This document shows, piece by piece, positions 33,898 to 42,504 of a stretch of DNA of 64,000 bases. Position numbers and translations under genes: made by a program. The DNA lies in assembly GCA_963818925.1 (NCBI GenBank), contig CAWFTN010000001.1, positions 2,666,001 to 2,730,000 on the forward strand, given 5' to 3'. Each line of letters starts with the position of its first letter. The first letter of the stretch is position 1. The notes under the pieces are model-generated. The model ran no database searches, had not been told where the DNA came from, and was given only the letters and a program-made list of their open reading frames with translations. This DNA comes from JAMXLG01 sp963818925 (GTDB lineage: Bacteria > Vulcanimicrobiota > Vulcanimicrobiia > Vulcanimicrobiales > Vulcanimicrobiaceae).

Positions 33898-34765
33898 ATG
33901 CTAAGCGCACAGCCCGCCATCGTCGCTGCCGCAAACGACCGGCAGCTTCCGGCCGTTTCTCCGAGCGCTGCGCCGCTCAAAGATGAAGAACCGGCCCCCG
34001 ACACGCGCGTGGCGTCGGCCTATCCGACGATCTCCGCACGTCTTCCGATTTCGCATGGGGCGTCGATCGCGACATTGCATCTGCTGGTCGACAACGTCGA
34101 CGTAACGACGAATTCCTCGTATGCCGGACAATACGTCACGTACATTCCGCGCGACGGATTGACGGAAGGAACGCACACGGTCGCGATCAGCGGCAGCGGA
34201 AGCGACGGGAAAGCGTTCAAGACGTCGTGGTCATTCGAAACGACGACCGCGCCGCAACCCGATACCGGCGGTGCGACCGCTGCGCCGAATATGTTCGGCG
34301 CGCCGCCGTTTCCGTCACCGATTCAGTTCAATGTATCGGGAAATCAATTTGTCGGCGGTGCTCCGATCAGCGTGCAAATGACCGCGCCGCCCGGCGGACA
34401 AGCATTTGCGTTCGTCTGCACGTCTGCATGGCAATTTCCGCTCTACGCGGCGCCGCTCTCACAGTTTTACTCGGGCTCGGTTCCGACGACGGGCGTCGGC
34501 GCTGCGATCAATTGTCCGGTGACTGCAATGTACGTTGCGCCGGACGGCAGCGTCACATATGCGCCATATCCCGTGTTTGTGCAGTTGCTGCCGCCGCGTT
34601 CGGCCGCCGCGCATTCCACGCCGCTGCCGCAACCGACCCGCGTTCCGTTACCGAGTCCGGTTACGCGCACGCCGGCACCAAACGACGACGGCACCGGTGC
34701 ATACACCGATGCCGCGTCCGCGAGTGGTTGTTCCGAAAGTGCGACGCACGCCGCCGCCTCAGTAG
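33898..34765 (+). CDS. Ig-like-domain protein with a probable one-base frameshift
   Basis: Residues about 42-115 resemble a bacterial Ig-like (Big) domain (YPTISARLPISHGASIATLHLLVDNVDVT...GLTEGTHTVAISGSGSDGKAFKTSWSFE). A Pro/Ala-rich linker and a second beta-domain follow. As written, the reading frame after base 34680 runs through antisense dacB codons to 34935. If one A of the AAA at 34680-34682 is removed, the protein instead ends TPAPTTTAPVHTPMPRPRVVVPKVRRTPPPQ at the TAG 34763-34765. This gives a basic, proline-rich tail and only a 7-base overlap with dacB. No clear signal peptide. Confidence 0.65.
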
Positions 34766-36306
34766 TCCAGGTACGCCGCCGCGGCCATTGCGCCGAGCAA
34801 TTCACCGGCATGATGCGCGGCGTCTTTGTTGACGTCGAGACTCGATTTTCCCGGCATACGATTGATCCAGAATGCAAACGCAACGTGGCGGCCGCTGCGC
34901 GTCGTCGTGAATCCGGCGAGCCCTTTCGTCACTAAACCGCGATCGTTCAAGTAATCGTTACTTCCCCATGTGCCGGTCTTCGCAAAGACTTTGCCGTCCG
35001 CCGGCGAGCCGTTCTGGATGTTGAAGAGCGTGCCGTCGACGCCGAGAATCGGCAACGCGCGATGAAACGACGGATACCACGGCTGCTTGTAGACCCATGA
35101 CAGATACTGAATCATGAATTGCGGCGTAAAGAACGCGAACCCGCCGAGTCCGTCTTGTTCAACGGCATTCGACGTGTCGATTCCCGCGCTCGATAGAAGT
35201 TTCTGTTCTTGCGCGAATCCGCTCTTAAGTAAATCGGTTTTCGCATGCGCAATATAGACGGCCCACATGTACGGCATGAGTCCGGCATGCAGATTGTGAC
35301 TCACCTTGAGCGTGACGTACACGTCTTCGGTGAGCGGCGGTGATACGTGCTTCGCAAGCAAGTTCGCGGGAGTATACGCAGCGGTATCCGGAGCCTGATC
35401 CGGCTTCGCCGGCTGCGCTGCGATTGTTACGCCCGCATCCTTCAGTGCGATAGCAAATGCGGATTCCGCGAAGAGCTTCGGTTCCGGAACGGGATAATCG
35501 TCGACGATCGATTTACCCGCGGGAATACTGCCCGTCAGCGTAACCGTATGCGAGCCGTTATTGGTGACATCGCTCGGTGTAAGCTTGTACTCCGAATCGG
35601 GCGTGCCGGTCGTCATTTTGTTGACGAACGTAACGTACGGCGTTTGCGGCGAAACCGTCATATCAACCGGATCGCCCGCATTGGCACCGGCTTTCCACGT
35701 GATGTCGATCACGTTGTCGTTTACGACGATCGGCGAAAGGACGGTTCCCGTGCCGATTTCCGTTCCCTGATCCGGAAAAAGTGACGTATCGACGATCACA
35801 TTTCCGTCGATGTGTTTGACGCCGGCCTTCGCAACTTGCTGCGCGAGGTCGCGCAGAACGGCGAGCGGGTCGCCCGGAACGACGCGCGTATCCAGCGAGC
35901 CGCCGTAAATATGATCTTCGTTCTCGAACGCAAGCGTGCCGTCGGGTTTGATCCGCTGCGAAAGATTCGGATCGCCGCTCGCAACGAGGACGACATTGCC
36001 ATGAACCGTCCCCGATGCATCGATCGCACCCGTTCGATACACCGGCGTTGTCCAGCGAAAGCCGGGGCCGAGCAGCGCGAGCGACGTGCCTTCGGTGATC
36101 GTCTTCGTCGTGGAGGCTGCTTCCATAAGAGTATGCGGGTTCCGCGAGTAGAGCACGCGGTGCGCATCGAGATCGTAGACCTCGCCGGCCACGATGGAAT
36201 CGTGGAGTTCCGGGCGCGAGGCGATCTGGTCGATCTGCGATTGCGCGGCAACGGCGGGTGAGGACGTCACCGCCAAGAGCATCAAAACGGCAAACAGTCT
36301 GTTCAC
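34759..36306 (-). CDS. dacB: D-alanyl-D-alanine carboxypeptidase/endopeptidase (PBP4 type)
   Basis: About 515 residues: signal peptide (VNRLFAVLMLLAVTSSPAVAA), catalytic STTK in MEAASTTKT, SHN in KVSHNLHAG, and KTG in FAKTGTWG, the three penicillin-binding motifs in order. The long insertion between the first two motifs is that of PBP4/DacB. It trims D-Ala or opens cross-links in peptidoglycan in the periplasm. GTG 36306 is chosen for the signal peptide. It starts 10 bases downstream of the hisA stop, so it is possibly co-transcribed with gltA-hisA. Confidence 0.92.
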   Translation of the reverse strand: MNRLFAVLMLLAVTSSPAVAAQSQIDQIASRPELHDSIVAGEVYDLDAHRVLYSRNPHTLMEAASTTKTITEGTSLALLGPGFRWTTPVYRTGAIDASGTVHGNVVLVASGDPNLSQRIKPDGTLAFENEDHIYGGSLDTRVVPGDPLAVLRDLAQQVAKAGVKHIDGNVIVDTSLFPDQGTEIGTGTVLSPIVVNDNVIDITWKAGANAGDPVDMTVSPQTPYVTFVNKMTTGTPDSEYKLTPSDVTNNGSHTVTLTGSIPAGKSIVDDYPVPEPKLFAESAFAIALKDAGVTIAAQPAKPDQAPDTAAYTPANLLAKHVSPPLTEDVYVTLKVSHNLHAGLMPYMWAVYIAHAKTDLLKSGFAQEQKLLSSAGIDTSNAVEQDGLGGFAFFTPQFMIQYLSWVYKQPWYPSFHRALPILGVDGTLFNIQNGSPADGKVFAKTGTWGSNDYLNDRGLVTKGLAGFTTTRSGRHVAFAFWINRMPGKSSLDVNKDAAHHAGELLGAMAAAAYLDY

Positions 36307-36316
36307 CCTTTGAAGC

Positions 36317-37039
36317 TTACGTGCGGACGGCTTCGAAGGCCTCCGGCAGACTGATCGTCCCCTTATAAATCGCACTGCCGACGATGCACGAATCGACCGC
36401 CGGGGGAGCTTCGCGAACGAGTGTTTTGATGTCGTCGACCGTCTGCGCGCCGCCGTTCGCCGTGATCTTGACGTCCGCCGCGGCAGCCACGTCTCGCAGC
36501 GCATCGATATCATAGCCTTCGCCCATGCCGTCGCGGCGAATCTCCGTGAAGATCACCCGCGTCACGCCCCACTGGGCCACGCGCTTGACGAGCGCGTCCC
36601 GATCGACCGGCGTCGACTCCAGCCACCCGCGCGTCGCGACGTGCGTTCCGCGCGCGTCGATCGCGGCGATGACTTTTTCGCCGTACTTGCCGATGACGTT
36701 GCGCGCGATGCGCTCTTCTTCGACCAGCACCGTACCGAGAATGATTTGCGACGCACCCACTTCGATTCGAGCGCGCGCTTGATCGGCGTTACGAATTCCG
36801 CCGCCGACTTGCACGGGAACGGGCACCGCGCTGCAAATTTCCCGGATTACGGCCATGTTGTCGCCGTGCCCGAACGCCGCGTCGATGTCGATCACGTGGA
36901 GCTTCTGCGCCCCTGCGTCGACGAAGACTCGCGCTTGCGCGACCGGGTCGTCCGAATAGACGATGGAGGTCTTCAAGTCGCCGCGTTCCATGCGGATGCA
37001 CTTTCCGCCGCGAATATCGAGCGCGGGGATGACGATCAT
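36317..37039 (-). CDS. hisA: Phosphoribosylformimino-5-aminoimidazole carboxamide ribotide isomerase
   Basis: The 240-residue TIM-barrel has catalytic D8 (IPALDIRGG) and D128 (AAIDARG), and two phosphate-binding glycine loops (VQVGGGIRNADQA, ITANGGAQTVDDI). It catalyses the fourth step of histidine synthesis, and in some lineages HisA-like PriA also works in tryptophan synthesis. No other his or trp gene is in the window. Its ATG overlaps the citrate synthase stop (ATGA), which links it to that gene and not to a his operon. Confidence 0.92.
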   Translation of the reverse strand: MIVIPALDIRGGKCIRMERGDLKTSIVYSDDPVAQARVFVDAGAQKLHVIDIDAAFGHGDNMAVIREICSAVPVPVQVGGGIRNADQARARIEVGASQIILGTVLVEEERIARNVIGKYGEKVIAAIDARGTHVATRGWLESTPVDRDALVKRVAQWGVTRVIFTEIRRDGMGEGYDIDALRDVAAAADVKITANGGAQTVDDIKTLVREAPPAVDSCIVGSAIYKGTISLPEAFEAVRT

Positions 37040-38214
37040 GCGCTGCCTACTGCAGTGCCGCTGCGCTCTTCGATCGGCACGAATGGTCCCGGGGGTGGTC
37101 CGACGTACGCGGCTTGCGGGCGGATCAACCGGTTGTCGTGCAACTGCTCGAGAACGTGCGCGGCCCAGCCGGCGATGCGTCCGCACGCAAAGATGCACGT
37201 GTATTCATCGCCCGGGATGCCGAGATCGGCCATTAACGGCGCGCTGTAGAAATCGACGTTTGCATAGATCTTGCGATCCGGTTTCTCCTCGGCGAGAATA
37301 CGCTGGCTCTGATTCTCGAGCTCGCGCGCGACCGGATACCACTTCGTATCGCCGCGTTGCTGCGAAAGCTTCTTCGCGATCGCTTCGAGATGTTTTGCGC
37401 GCGGATCGCGCACGCGATACTCACGATGGCCCATCCCCATAATGCGGTGGCCTTTCGCGAGCTCGTCGCGCACAAACTTTTCCGCCTTTTCCGGCGACCC
37501 AATTGCAATGAGGTTGTTGTATGATGCGCTCGCTGCACCGCCGTGAAGATCGCCGGTAAGCGTCGCGATTGCGGCCGTCACGGCGGCGTACAAATCTGCG
37601 CGGGTCGATGCGGTAACGCGTGCGGAGAAGGTTGACGCGTTGTACGAATGATCGGCGAGCAACACGAAGTACGTGTCCATCGCGTCTTCCTCGATCTGTG
37701 TCGGCACCTTGCCGGTGCGCATGTAGAGGAAGTTTGCTGCATGTGAGAGATCGGCGCGCGGTTCGATCGGATCGAGTCCGCGGCGAATGCGATCCCAGGC
37801 GGCGACGATCGTCGTCATCTTCGCGATCAATTCGATCGCGGTGTGAACATCGGAAACGTGTTCGCCCTTGTTGTTCACAGGCGAGAAGAGCGCCAGTCCG
37901 CTGACGATCGTGCGCAGCACGTCCATCGGCCACGCGGTCTTCGGAACGTTTTGCATTGCCGCAACGAGCGGTTCCGGCAACGATGCACGAGATGCGAGTT
38001 CGCGCTTGAGCGATTCGAGTTCGTCGGCTGTCGGGAGATGGCCGTAGAGCAAAAGACTTACGATTTCTTCAAAGCACGCATTGGGCGCAAGATCGTCGAT
38101 ATCGTAACCGCGATATGTCAGGCGTCCGACCTGCCCTTCGACATTACTAAGATCCGTGGACCCGACGACGACGCCTTCAAGCCCGCGGTCGACAACCAAA
38201 CCAGTGGTAGACAA
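37036..38214 (-). CDS. gltA: Citrate synthase
   Basis: The 392-residue protein has the family's substrate-binding GHRIMGMGHREYRVRDPRAKHLE and LLADHSYNASTFSAR (catalytic His), and NVDFYSAPLMADLGIP (catalytic Asp in the later helix). It condenses acetyl-CoA and oxaloacetate. The N-terminal YRGYDIDDLAPNACFEE region and length are of the shorter, non-allosteric type. First gene of a minus-strand unit with hisA and probably dacB. A perfect palindrome CCCTCGTCGAGGG lies just upstream at about 38238. Confidence 0.95.
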   Translation of the reverse strand: MSTTGLVVDRGLEGVVVGSTDLSNVEGQVGRLTYRGYDIDDLAPNACFEEIVSLLLYGHLPTADELESLKRELASRASLPEPLVAAMQNVPKTAWPMDVLRTIVSGLALFSPVNNKGEHVSDVHTAIELIAKMTTIVAAWDRIRRGLDPIEPRADLSHAANFLYMRTGKVPTQIEEDAMDTYFVLLADHSYNASTFSARVTASTRADLYAAVTAAIATLTGDLHGGAASASYNNLIAIGSPEKAEKFVRDELAKGHRIMGMGHREYRVRDPRAKHLEAIAKKLSQQRGDTKWYPVARELENQSQRILAEEKPDRKIYANVDFYSAPLMADLGIPGDEYTCIFACGRIAGWAAHVLEQLHDNRLIRPQAAYVGPPPGPFVPIEERSGTAVGSA

Positions 38215-38309
38215 GTGTTCCTCCAGCGCAAACCACCCTCGTCGAGGGGGGTATAGAGACTTTGAGGGGGCGGGTAAACGCGCCTTCCTGCGACATTTAA
38301 AGGAGCCTC

Positions 38310-38729
38310 GTGGAACCGTTAAATCTCACGCTTGCACCGCCGCGAAAACCAACCGATGTGCTCGGAGGCGTCATTTTCATGGCGCGAACCGTCGACAAAA
38401 TACGCGCCACGCTGCCCGGCGGCGACCCCGGGGACTACAAGGTCGAGGGATTCAGCACGCGCGTGCTGACCGGTCTCGGTGTCGACCTCGATGACCTCAC
38501 CTCAATCGTCGCGCTCGCGGAGAGCGACGACGACGTTGCGCAGTGGATCCTAAAGCACACGACTGCGGAACAACGCGATCGTGTCAATGCGACGCTCCCG
38601 GCGATAACGATTCGCGACCGGATGGACCGCCCGAACTTCTTCGAGCGCTATCCGGTCGCGAAAGAACTTCCGCTTGAAACGCCGGTCCTCAAAATGCTCG
38701 AGTACGACGATCTGGCAACGTTCGCCTAA
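38310..38729 (+). CDS. DUF5069 protein
   Basis: The 139-residue soluble protein follows the DUF5069 pattern: LTLAPPRKPTDVLGGVIFMARTVDKIRATLPGG, then LTGLGVDLDDL and ARERDRV-like QRDRVNATL. The function of the family is unknown. GTG at 38310 has AAAGGAG seven bases upstream. Its 3' end overlaps the convergent acetyltransferase gene by 4 bases. Confidence 0.82.
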   Translation: MEPLNLTLAPPRKPTDVLGGVIFMARTVDKIRATLPGGDPGDYKVEGFSTRVLTGLGVDLDDLTSIVALAESDDDVAQWILKHTTAEQRDRVNATLPAITIRDRMDRPNFFERYPVAKELPLETPVLKMLEYDDLATFA

Positions 38730-39454
38730 CGACGCAGGCGGCGCACTTTGTGGTGTGCCATCGTCTGCGCGACACGCGAAACGCGACACATGGCAACTTC
38801 CGTACGGCGCACGAACCCCAGTGCTTCATACAAGCGCAGCGCTCGCGCGTTATCGAGATCCATATGCAGCATCGGCGTCTCGCCGTTTGTATATACGCCC
38901 TCGGCTAACGAGCGCGCGAGCATTCCCGCGTATCCACGTCCGGCGAAACGCGGATCGGTACACACGCCGCTGATCTCTCGATAACCGCTCGGTGCCATGC
39001 GCAGCCCTGCCATTGCGATGAGTTCACCATCATCCTGAATGCCTACATAGCGCCCCATCTCGATCGTGCGCTCGCGAAAGTACGCCGGATAGACGCGGGC
39101 CATGAGATCGAGCATCGCCGGAACATCTTTCGCGTCTAAATCGCGCATGGGGACGTCGGCTTGCACGGGCGCCCGCTGCAATCGTTCGCACACCATTTGC
39201 AAGATGTTGTGATACAGCTCCAGTTCGAAGCGCTGCGGATTGAGTCGCGGGAGCGTGCCGACAAAGTACACGAACGGGCGATCGCCCAAGGCCGCATCGA
39301 GCGCGTCATCCGTGAGCATTGAGCCGGCGCGCGGTACACCGGCAAACGGCGCCATCTCGAACGGATAGACTTTTACGTCGTCGTTGCCGCTCGCATAGGC
39401 CGCATGCGTTCCGACGAGGCTCGACCAAATGGGATTATCAAGGACGGTACTCAT
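38726..39454 (-). CDS. GNAT-family N-acetyltransferase
   Basis: The 242-residue protein has the GNAT acetyl-CoA loop in VCTDPRFAGRGYAGMLARSLAE (R/Q-x-x-G-x-G/A) and the final strand ALRLYEALGFVRRTEVAM, typical of FR47-like acetyltransferases. The N-terminal half (about 1-110) is a second, degenerate lobe. The acceptor is unknown. ATG 39454 has GGGAG before it. Longer readings upstream lack a ribosome site. Confidence 0.85.
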   Translation of the reverse strand: MSTVLDNPIWSSLVGTHAAYASGNDDVKVYPFEMAPFAGVPRAGSMLTDDALDAALGDRPFVYFVGTLPRLNPQRFELELYHNILQMVCERLQRAPVQADVPMRDLDAKDVPAMLDLMARVYPAYFRERTIEMGRYVGIQDDGELIAMAGLRMAPSGYREISGVCTDPRFAGRGYAGMLARSLAEGVYTNGETPMLHMDLDNARALRLYEALGFVRRTEVAMCRVSRVAQTMAHHKVRRLRR

Positions 39455-39479
39455 TACACTCCCGCGACTCCACGCGGAT

Positions 39480-39962
39480 CTACTTGTGTTTTGCTGCGCC
39501 TGGAATCGATTCACCCATCGGACAGAATGCCGTGTGCGTTTCGTGAGGCACGTAGTAGGCATGGACGTCGTAGTGTTTGATCGGATATCCGGAGTGGCCG
39601 TACGGGACGAAATCAATATCGACGTGATCGATCTTATAACCCGGTAACGGCGTTAGCAGTTTATCCCAACTTTTGCCCGCGGCGAACGCCTTTTGGTCGA
39701 TCATCACTTCCGTGAAGACCGGCTTTCCGTTGTACACCCCGTAGATTGGACCGAACGGTAGGCTCTTCGGATTTGCCCAGTGCTCGCCCATTGCGACGAC
39801 GCAAGGACTCACAAGGACGGCGTCGGCGGGAATACCGGCGGGGTGAACTTTTGGCTGCGGCGGGAGCGGCGGCGGTGCAGCTGCCGATGCAACGGTCGGT
39901 AGAGCGAGCGCGGCAACGAGAAAACAACCAAGGACCGGAATGCGTAAACGCATCGGATTCAT
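39480..39962 (-). CDS. Secreted protein, TTHB210/DUF5602-like
   Basis: The 160-residue protein has a signal peptide (about 1-28, ending AAAP). The mature domain has CVVAMGEHWANPKSLPFGPIYGVYNGKPVFTEVMI, then YVPHETHTAFCPMG. This pattern (GEHW near the start, GP.YGVY.GK..FTE) is that of TTHB210-like secreted proteins. His residues are plentiful and may bind metal. Function unknown. Confidence 0.65.
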   Translation of the reverse strand: MNPMRLRIPVLGCFLVAALALPTVASAAAPPPLPPQPKVHPAGIPADAVLVSPCVVAMGEHWANPKSLPFGPIYGVYNGKPVFTEVMIDQKAFAAGKSWDKLLTPLPGYKIDHVDIDFVPYGHSGYPIKHYDVHAYYVPHETHTAFCPMGESIPGAAKHK

Positions 39963-40090
39963 TCTCCTTATGTCGCAGAAACGCGATGATAAGCCCGTAG
40001 TCGTTATCCGGGATTCCGAGTCCTTGAGCCGTTCGAATCACCTACTGAGTCGCGAGACCGAGAAAGTCGGACGCGTTACGCCCCTTTGTG

Positions 40091-41482
40091 TCAGACCAAT
40101 AGCGCGGGATCGATGCGTTTGCCCCCGACCATGACGAACTGCGGTTGCGACTCGAGCAGGCTGATGTTCGTCGAGGGGTCGCCTTTGAATGCGACGACGT
40201 CCGCGCGCTTTCCATTTGCGAGCATGCCGCGATCGTTCACGCCGATGAGTTCAGCAGCGGTCGACGTCGCCGAACGCATCAAATCGACCGGGTGCATGCC
40301 CATACGTTCGAGCAACGCGAAGTCTTTGTTGTTCTCTTTGTGCGGGAAGACGCCGGCGTCCGTTCCATAGGCGATCGTGACACTCGATGCGAGCGCGCGT
40401 TGCATGCCTTCGTTGCGCACCTTTGCCGCATACTCCGCCTTCTGCACCGATCCCGGCGGAATGTGATTCGGGTTGCCGGGCACGAGAATCGAATCGAGAG
40501 CCCAAATCGTCGGAACGAGGTTCGTGTTACGCTGTTGCATCTTCTTCAGCGTTGCGTCGCCCACGCCGGTACAGTGCTCGACGGAATGAACGCCGCCTTC
40601 GACGGCGATCGAGATGCCCTTATCGCCGTGGCAGTGTGCGGCAACCTTGCGGCCGAACTTCGTCGATTCATCGACGACCGCTTGAATTTCATCGAGGTTC
40701 AATTGCGGCACGTCCCACACGTCGCCATAACTCAAGACGCCGCCCGTCGCGAGAATCTTCACGACGTCGACATGGCGCTTCACATGCTCTCGAACTTTCT
40801 CACGGAATCCATACGGGCCGTATGCGACGCCGGATTCGATCGTCGTGTCTTCGTGAATCCAGTCCGGGATGTCATTGGTATCGCCGTGTCCGCCGGTGAT
40901 CGAAAGCGCCGGGCCCGCTGCAAAAATCGACGGCCCGATGACCGTACCTTCGTTGATCGCATCGCGAACGGCAAGATCGACACCCCAACCGCCGCCCACA
41001 TCGCGCAGCGTCGTGAACCCGTTGGCAAGCATCGCATGCGCGTTTTTCAATCCGTATATGCCGAGCTCTGCGGGATTATCACTCGTTCGTCCCGGCATGG
41101 CGAGATAGTGCGAATCGACGACGAATCCGGCGACGTGCGTGTGACAGTCGATCAGGCCCGGCATCAGTGTCGCGTCGCCGAGATCGATGACGTGCGCATC
41201 GATTCCCGCATCGCCGGCATTCATCGATACGATCCGGCCGCCTTGAATGACCAGCACAGCCGGCGTCTGCATCTTCTTGCCGTCGAAGAGTCGCGCCGCT
41301 TTGAGTACCGTTACGCCGTCGGAGGCCGCACGCGCGCGCCACGGCAACATCGCAGCAACGCCGGCGGCAGCAGCGCCCATAAGGAACGAACGGCGACTTA
41401 GCGCAACTTTCGCTTGGTGAAACAGGCGCTCGGAAAATCCGCCGTGAGGACAGCGGCAATCAAACGCGTCGGGACGATGCAT
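40091..41482 (-). CDS. Tat-exported metal-dependent amidohydrolase
   Basis: The 463-residue protein is of the imidazolonepropionase-like amidohydrolase branch. Metal-site motifs are DCHTHVAG, the carboxylated-Lys region VKILATGG, AHCHGDKG, SVEHCTG and GTDAG. Its N-terminus has a twin-arginine signal (SRRSFLMGAAAAGVAAMLP) after a 28-residue extension with CRCPHGG, so export of a folded, metal-loaded enzyme is likely. Known relatives hydrolyse dipeptides, prolines or cyclic imides. The substrate here is unknown. GGAGG lies nine bases before ATG 41482. Confidence 0.88.
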   Translation of the reverse strand: MHRPDAFDCRCPHGGFSERLFHQAKVALSRRSFLMGAAAAGVAAMLPWRARAASDGVTVLKAARLFDGKKMQTPAVLVIQGGRIVSMNAGDAGIDAHVIDLGDATLMPGLIDCHTHVAGFVVDSHYLAMPGRTSDNPAELGIYGLKNAHAMLANGFTTLRDVGGGWGVDLAVRDAINEGTVIGPSIFAAGPALSITGGHGDTNDIPDWIHEDTTIESGVAYGPYGFREKVREHVKRHVDVVKILATGGVLSYGDVWDVPQLNLDEIQAVVDESTKFGRKVAAHCHGDKGISIAVEGGVHSVEHCTGVGDATLKKMQQRNTNLVPTIWALDSILVPGNPNHIPPGSVQKAEYAAKVRNEGMQRALASSVTIAYGTDAGVFPHKENNKDFALLERMGMHPVDLMRSATSTAAELIGVNDRGMLANGKRADVVAFKGDPSTNISLLESQPQFVMVGGKRIDPALLV

Positions 41483-41529
41483 CAAAGAGAACCTCCACAG
41501 TTTGCTGCGAGGTTCGCGCCAAGCCCAGA

Positions 41530-41554
41530 CGTGTCATCCTGAGCTCGTCGAAGG
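41530..41554. repeat. Dispersed repeat, copy 2 (CHPELVE-type)
   Basis: The reverse complement of these 25 bases matches 27537-27561 with two mismatches. Both copies lie within 60 bases downstream of a minus-strand gene (ddl here, groEL there), between convergent or co-directional genes. Confidence 0.75.
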
Positions 41555-41558
41555 AAGG

Positions 41559-42500
41559 TTAGGCGACGTCGCGGACTTCGGCGCGCGCGAGTGCATAGCC
41601 CACGAGGCGGTCGATCAAGGCTTCGTAGGAAATGCCGATTGCGGCGCATGAGTCGGGCAGCAAACTGGTCGGCGTGAGGCCCGGCAGTGTGTTGACTTCG
41701 AGAATTTGTGGGCGGCCTTCTTTGCTGACGATAAAATCGGTCCGCGAGTAGTCGCGCAATCCGATCAATCGATGCGTCGAGAGCGCGAGCATCTGCAAGC
41801 GCGCCGCTAAATCTTCGTCAATCTTTGCCGGAACGATATGCGCGCTTCCGCCTTGGTCGTATTTTGCGCTGTACGAGTAGAAATCTTCAGTCGTCGGAAC
41901 GATCTCGATAACAGGCAGCGCTTCTTCACCGAGAATCGGAACGGTGAGCTCGCGGCCGTCGATGTACTCTTCCGCCATGATTTGCGAGTACGTCTTCGCA
42001 GCGTTCAGCATCGCGGTCGTCCATTGCTCGTGCGTCTTCACGATCGTCACTCCTTGCGACGAGCCTTCATAGCGCGGCTTGATAACCAACGGAAGGTCGA
42101 GCGATCCGGGGAGTAGCGGCAACGTGCCGCCGGAGAGATCGAAGAGATCCCAGGCCGCCGTCGGCAGGCCTTCTGCCGCCAACAGCTTCTTGGTAATGTG
42201 TTTGTCCATCGCGAGCGCGGATGCTTCGACACCGCTGCCCTGATACGGAATGCCGAGATGGTCGAGCAGCGCTTGAACGTGCCCGTCTTCGCCGCCCGGT
42301 CCGTGCAACGCAATGAACACCACGTCGGGCGCAATATCGCGGATCGCGTCGAAAAAGCGGCGATCGTAGTCGAGCGATTGCGCTTCATACCCGAGCGATT
42401 GCAACGCGCGCATCACGCCCGATCCAGTTTGGATCGAGATCTCGCGTTCCGCGCTGCTTCCGCCCATCACGACGGCGACTTTTGCTTTTTTCTTCGTCAT
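41559..42500 (-). CDS. ddl: D-alanine-D-alanine ligase
   Basis: The 313-residue ATP-grasp enzyme has GGSSAEREISIQTG at the start, the ATP loop KPRYEGSSQGVTIV, and the metal/ligand segment DYSRTDFIV...ILEVNTLPGLTPTSLLP. It joins two D-Ala for the MurF step. Last gene of the division and cell-wall cluster, 4 bases after the murB stop. An ATG 15 bases upstream (overlapping murB) is also possible. Confidence 0.95.
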   Translation of the reverse strand: MTKKKAKVAVVMGGSSAEREISIQTGSGVMRALQSLGYEAQSLDYDRRFFDAIRDIAPDVVFIALHGPGGEDGHVQALLDHLGIPYQGSGVEASALAMDKHITKKLLAAEGLPTAAWDLFDLSGGTLPLLPGSLDLPLVIKPRYEGSSQGVTIVKTHEQWTTAMLNAAKTYSQIMAEEYIDGRELTVPILGEEALPVIEIVPTTEDFYSYSAKYDQGGSAHIVPAKIDEDLAARLQMLALSTHRLIGLRDYSRTDFIVSKEGRPQILEVNTLPGLTPTSLLPDSCAAIGISYEALIDRLVGYALARAEVRDVA

Positions 42501-42504
42501 CTCG

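Noticed and set aside
34766..34935. C-terminal 57 codons of the Ig-like gene as written
   Set aside because: They are antisense dacB, and a one-base correction gives a natural ending at 34765.
40145..41401. Plus-strand open frame of 418 codons
   Set aside because: Antisense of the amidohydrolase gene, with Arg/Asp-rich composition typical of shadow frames.
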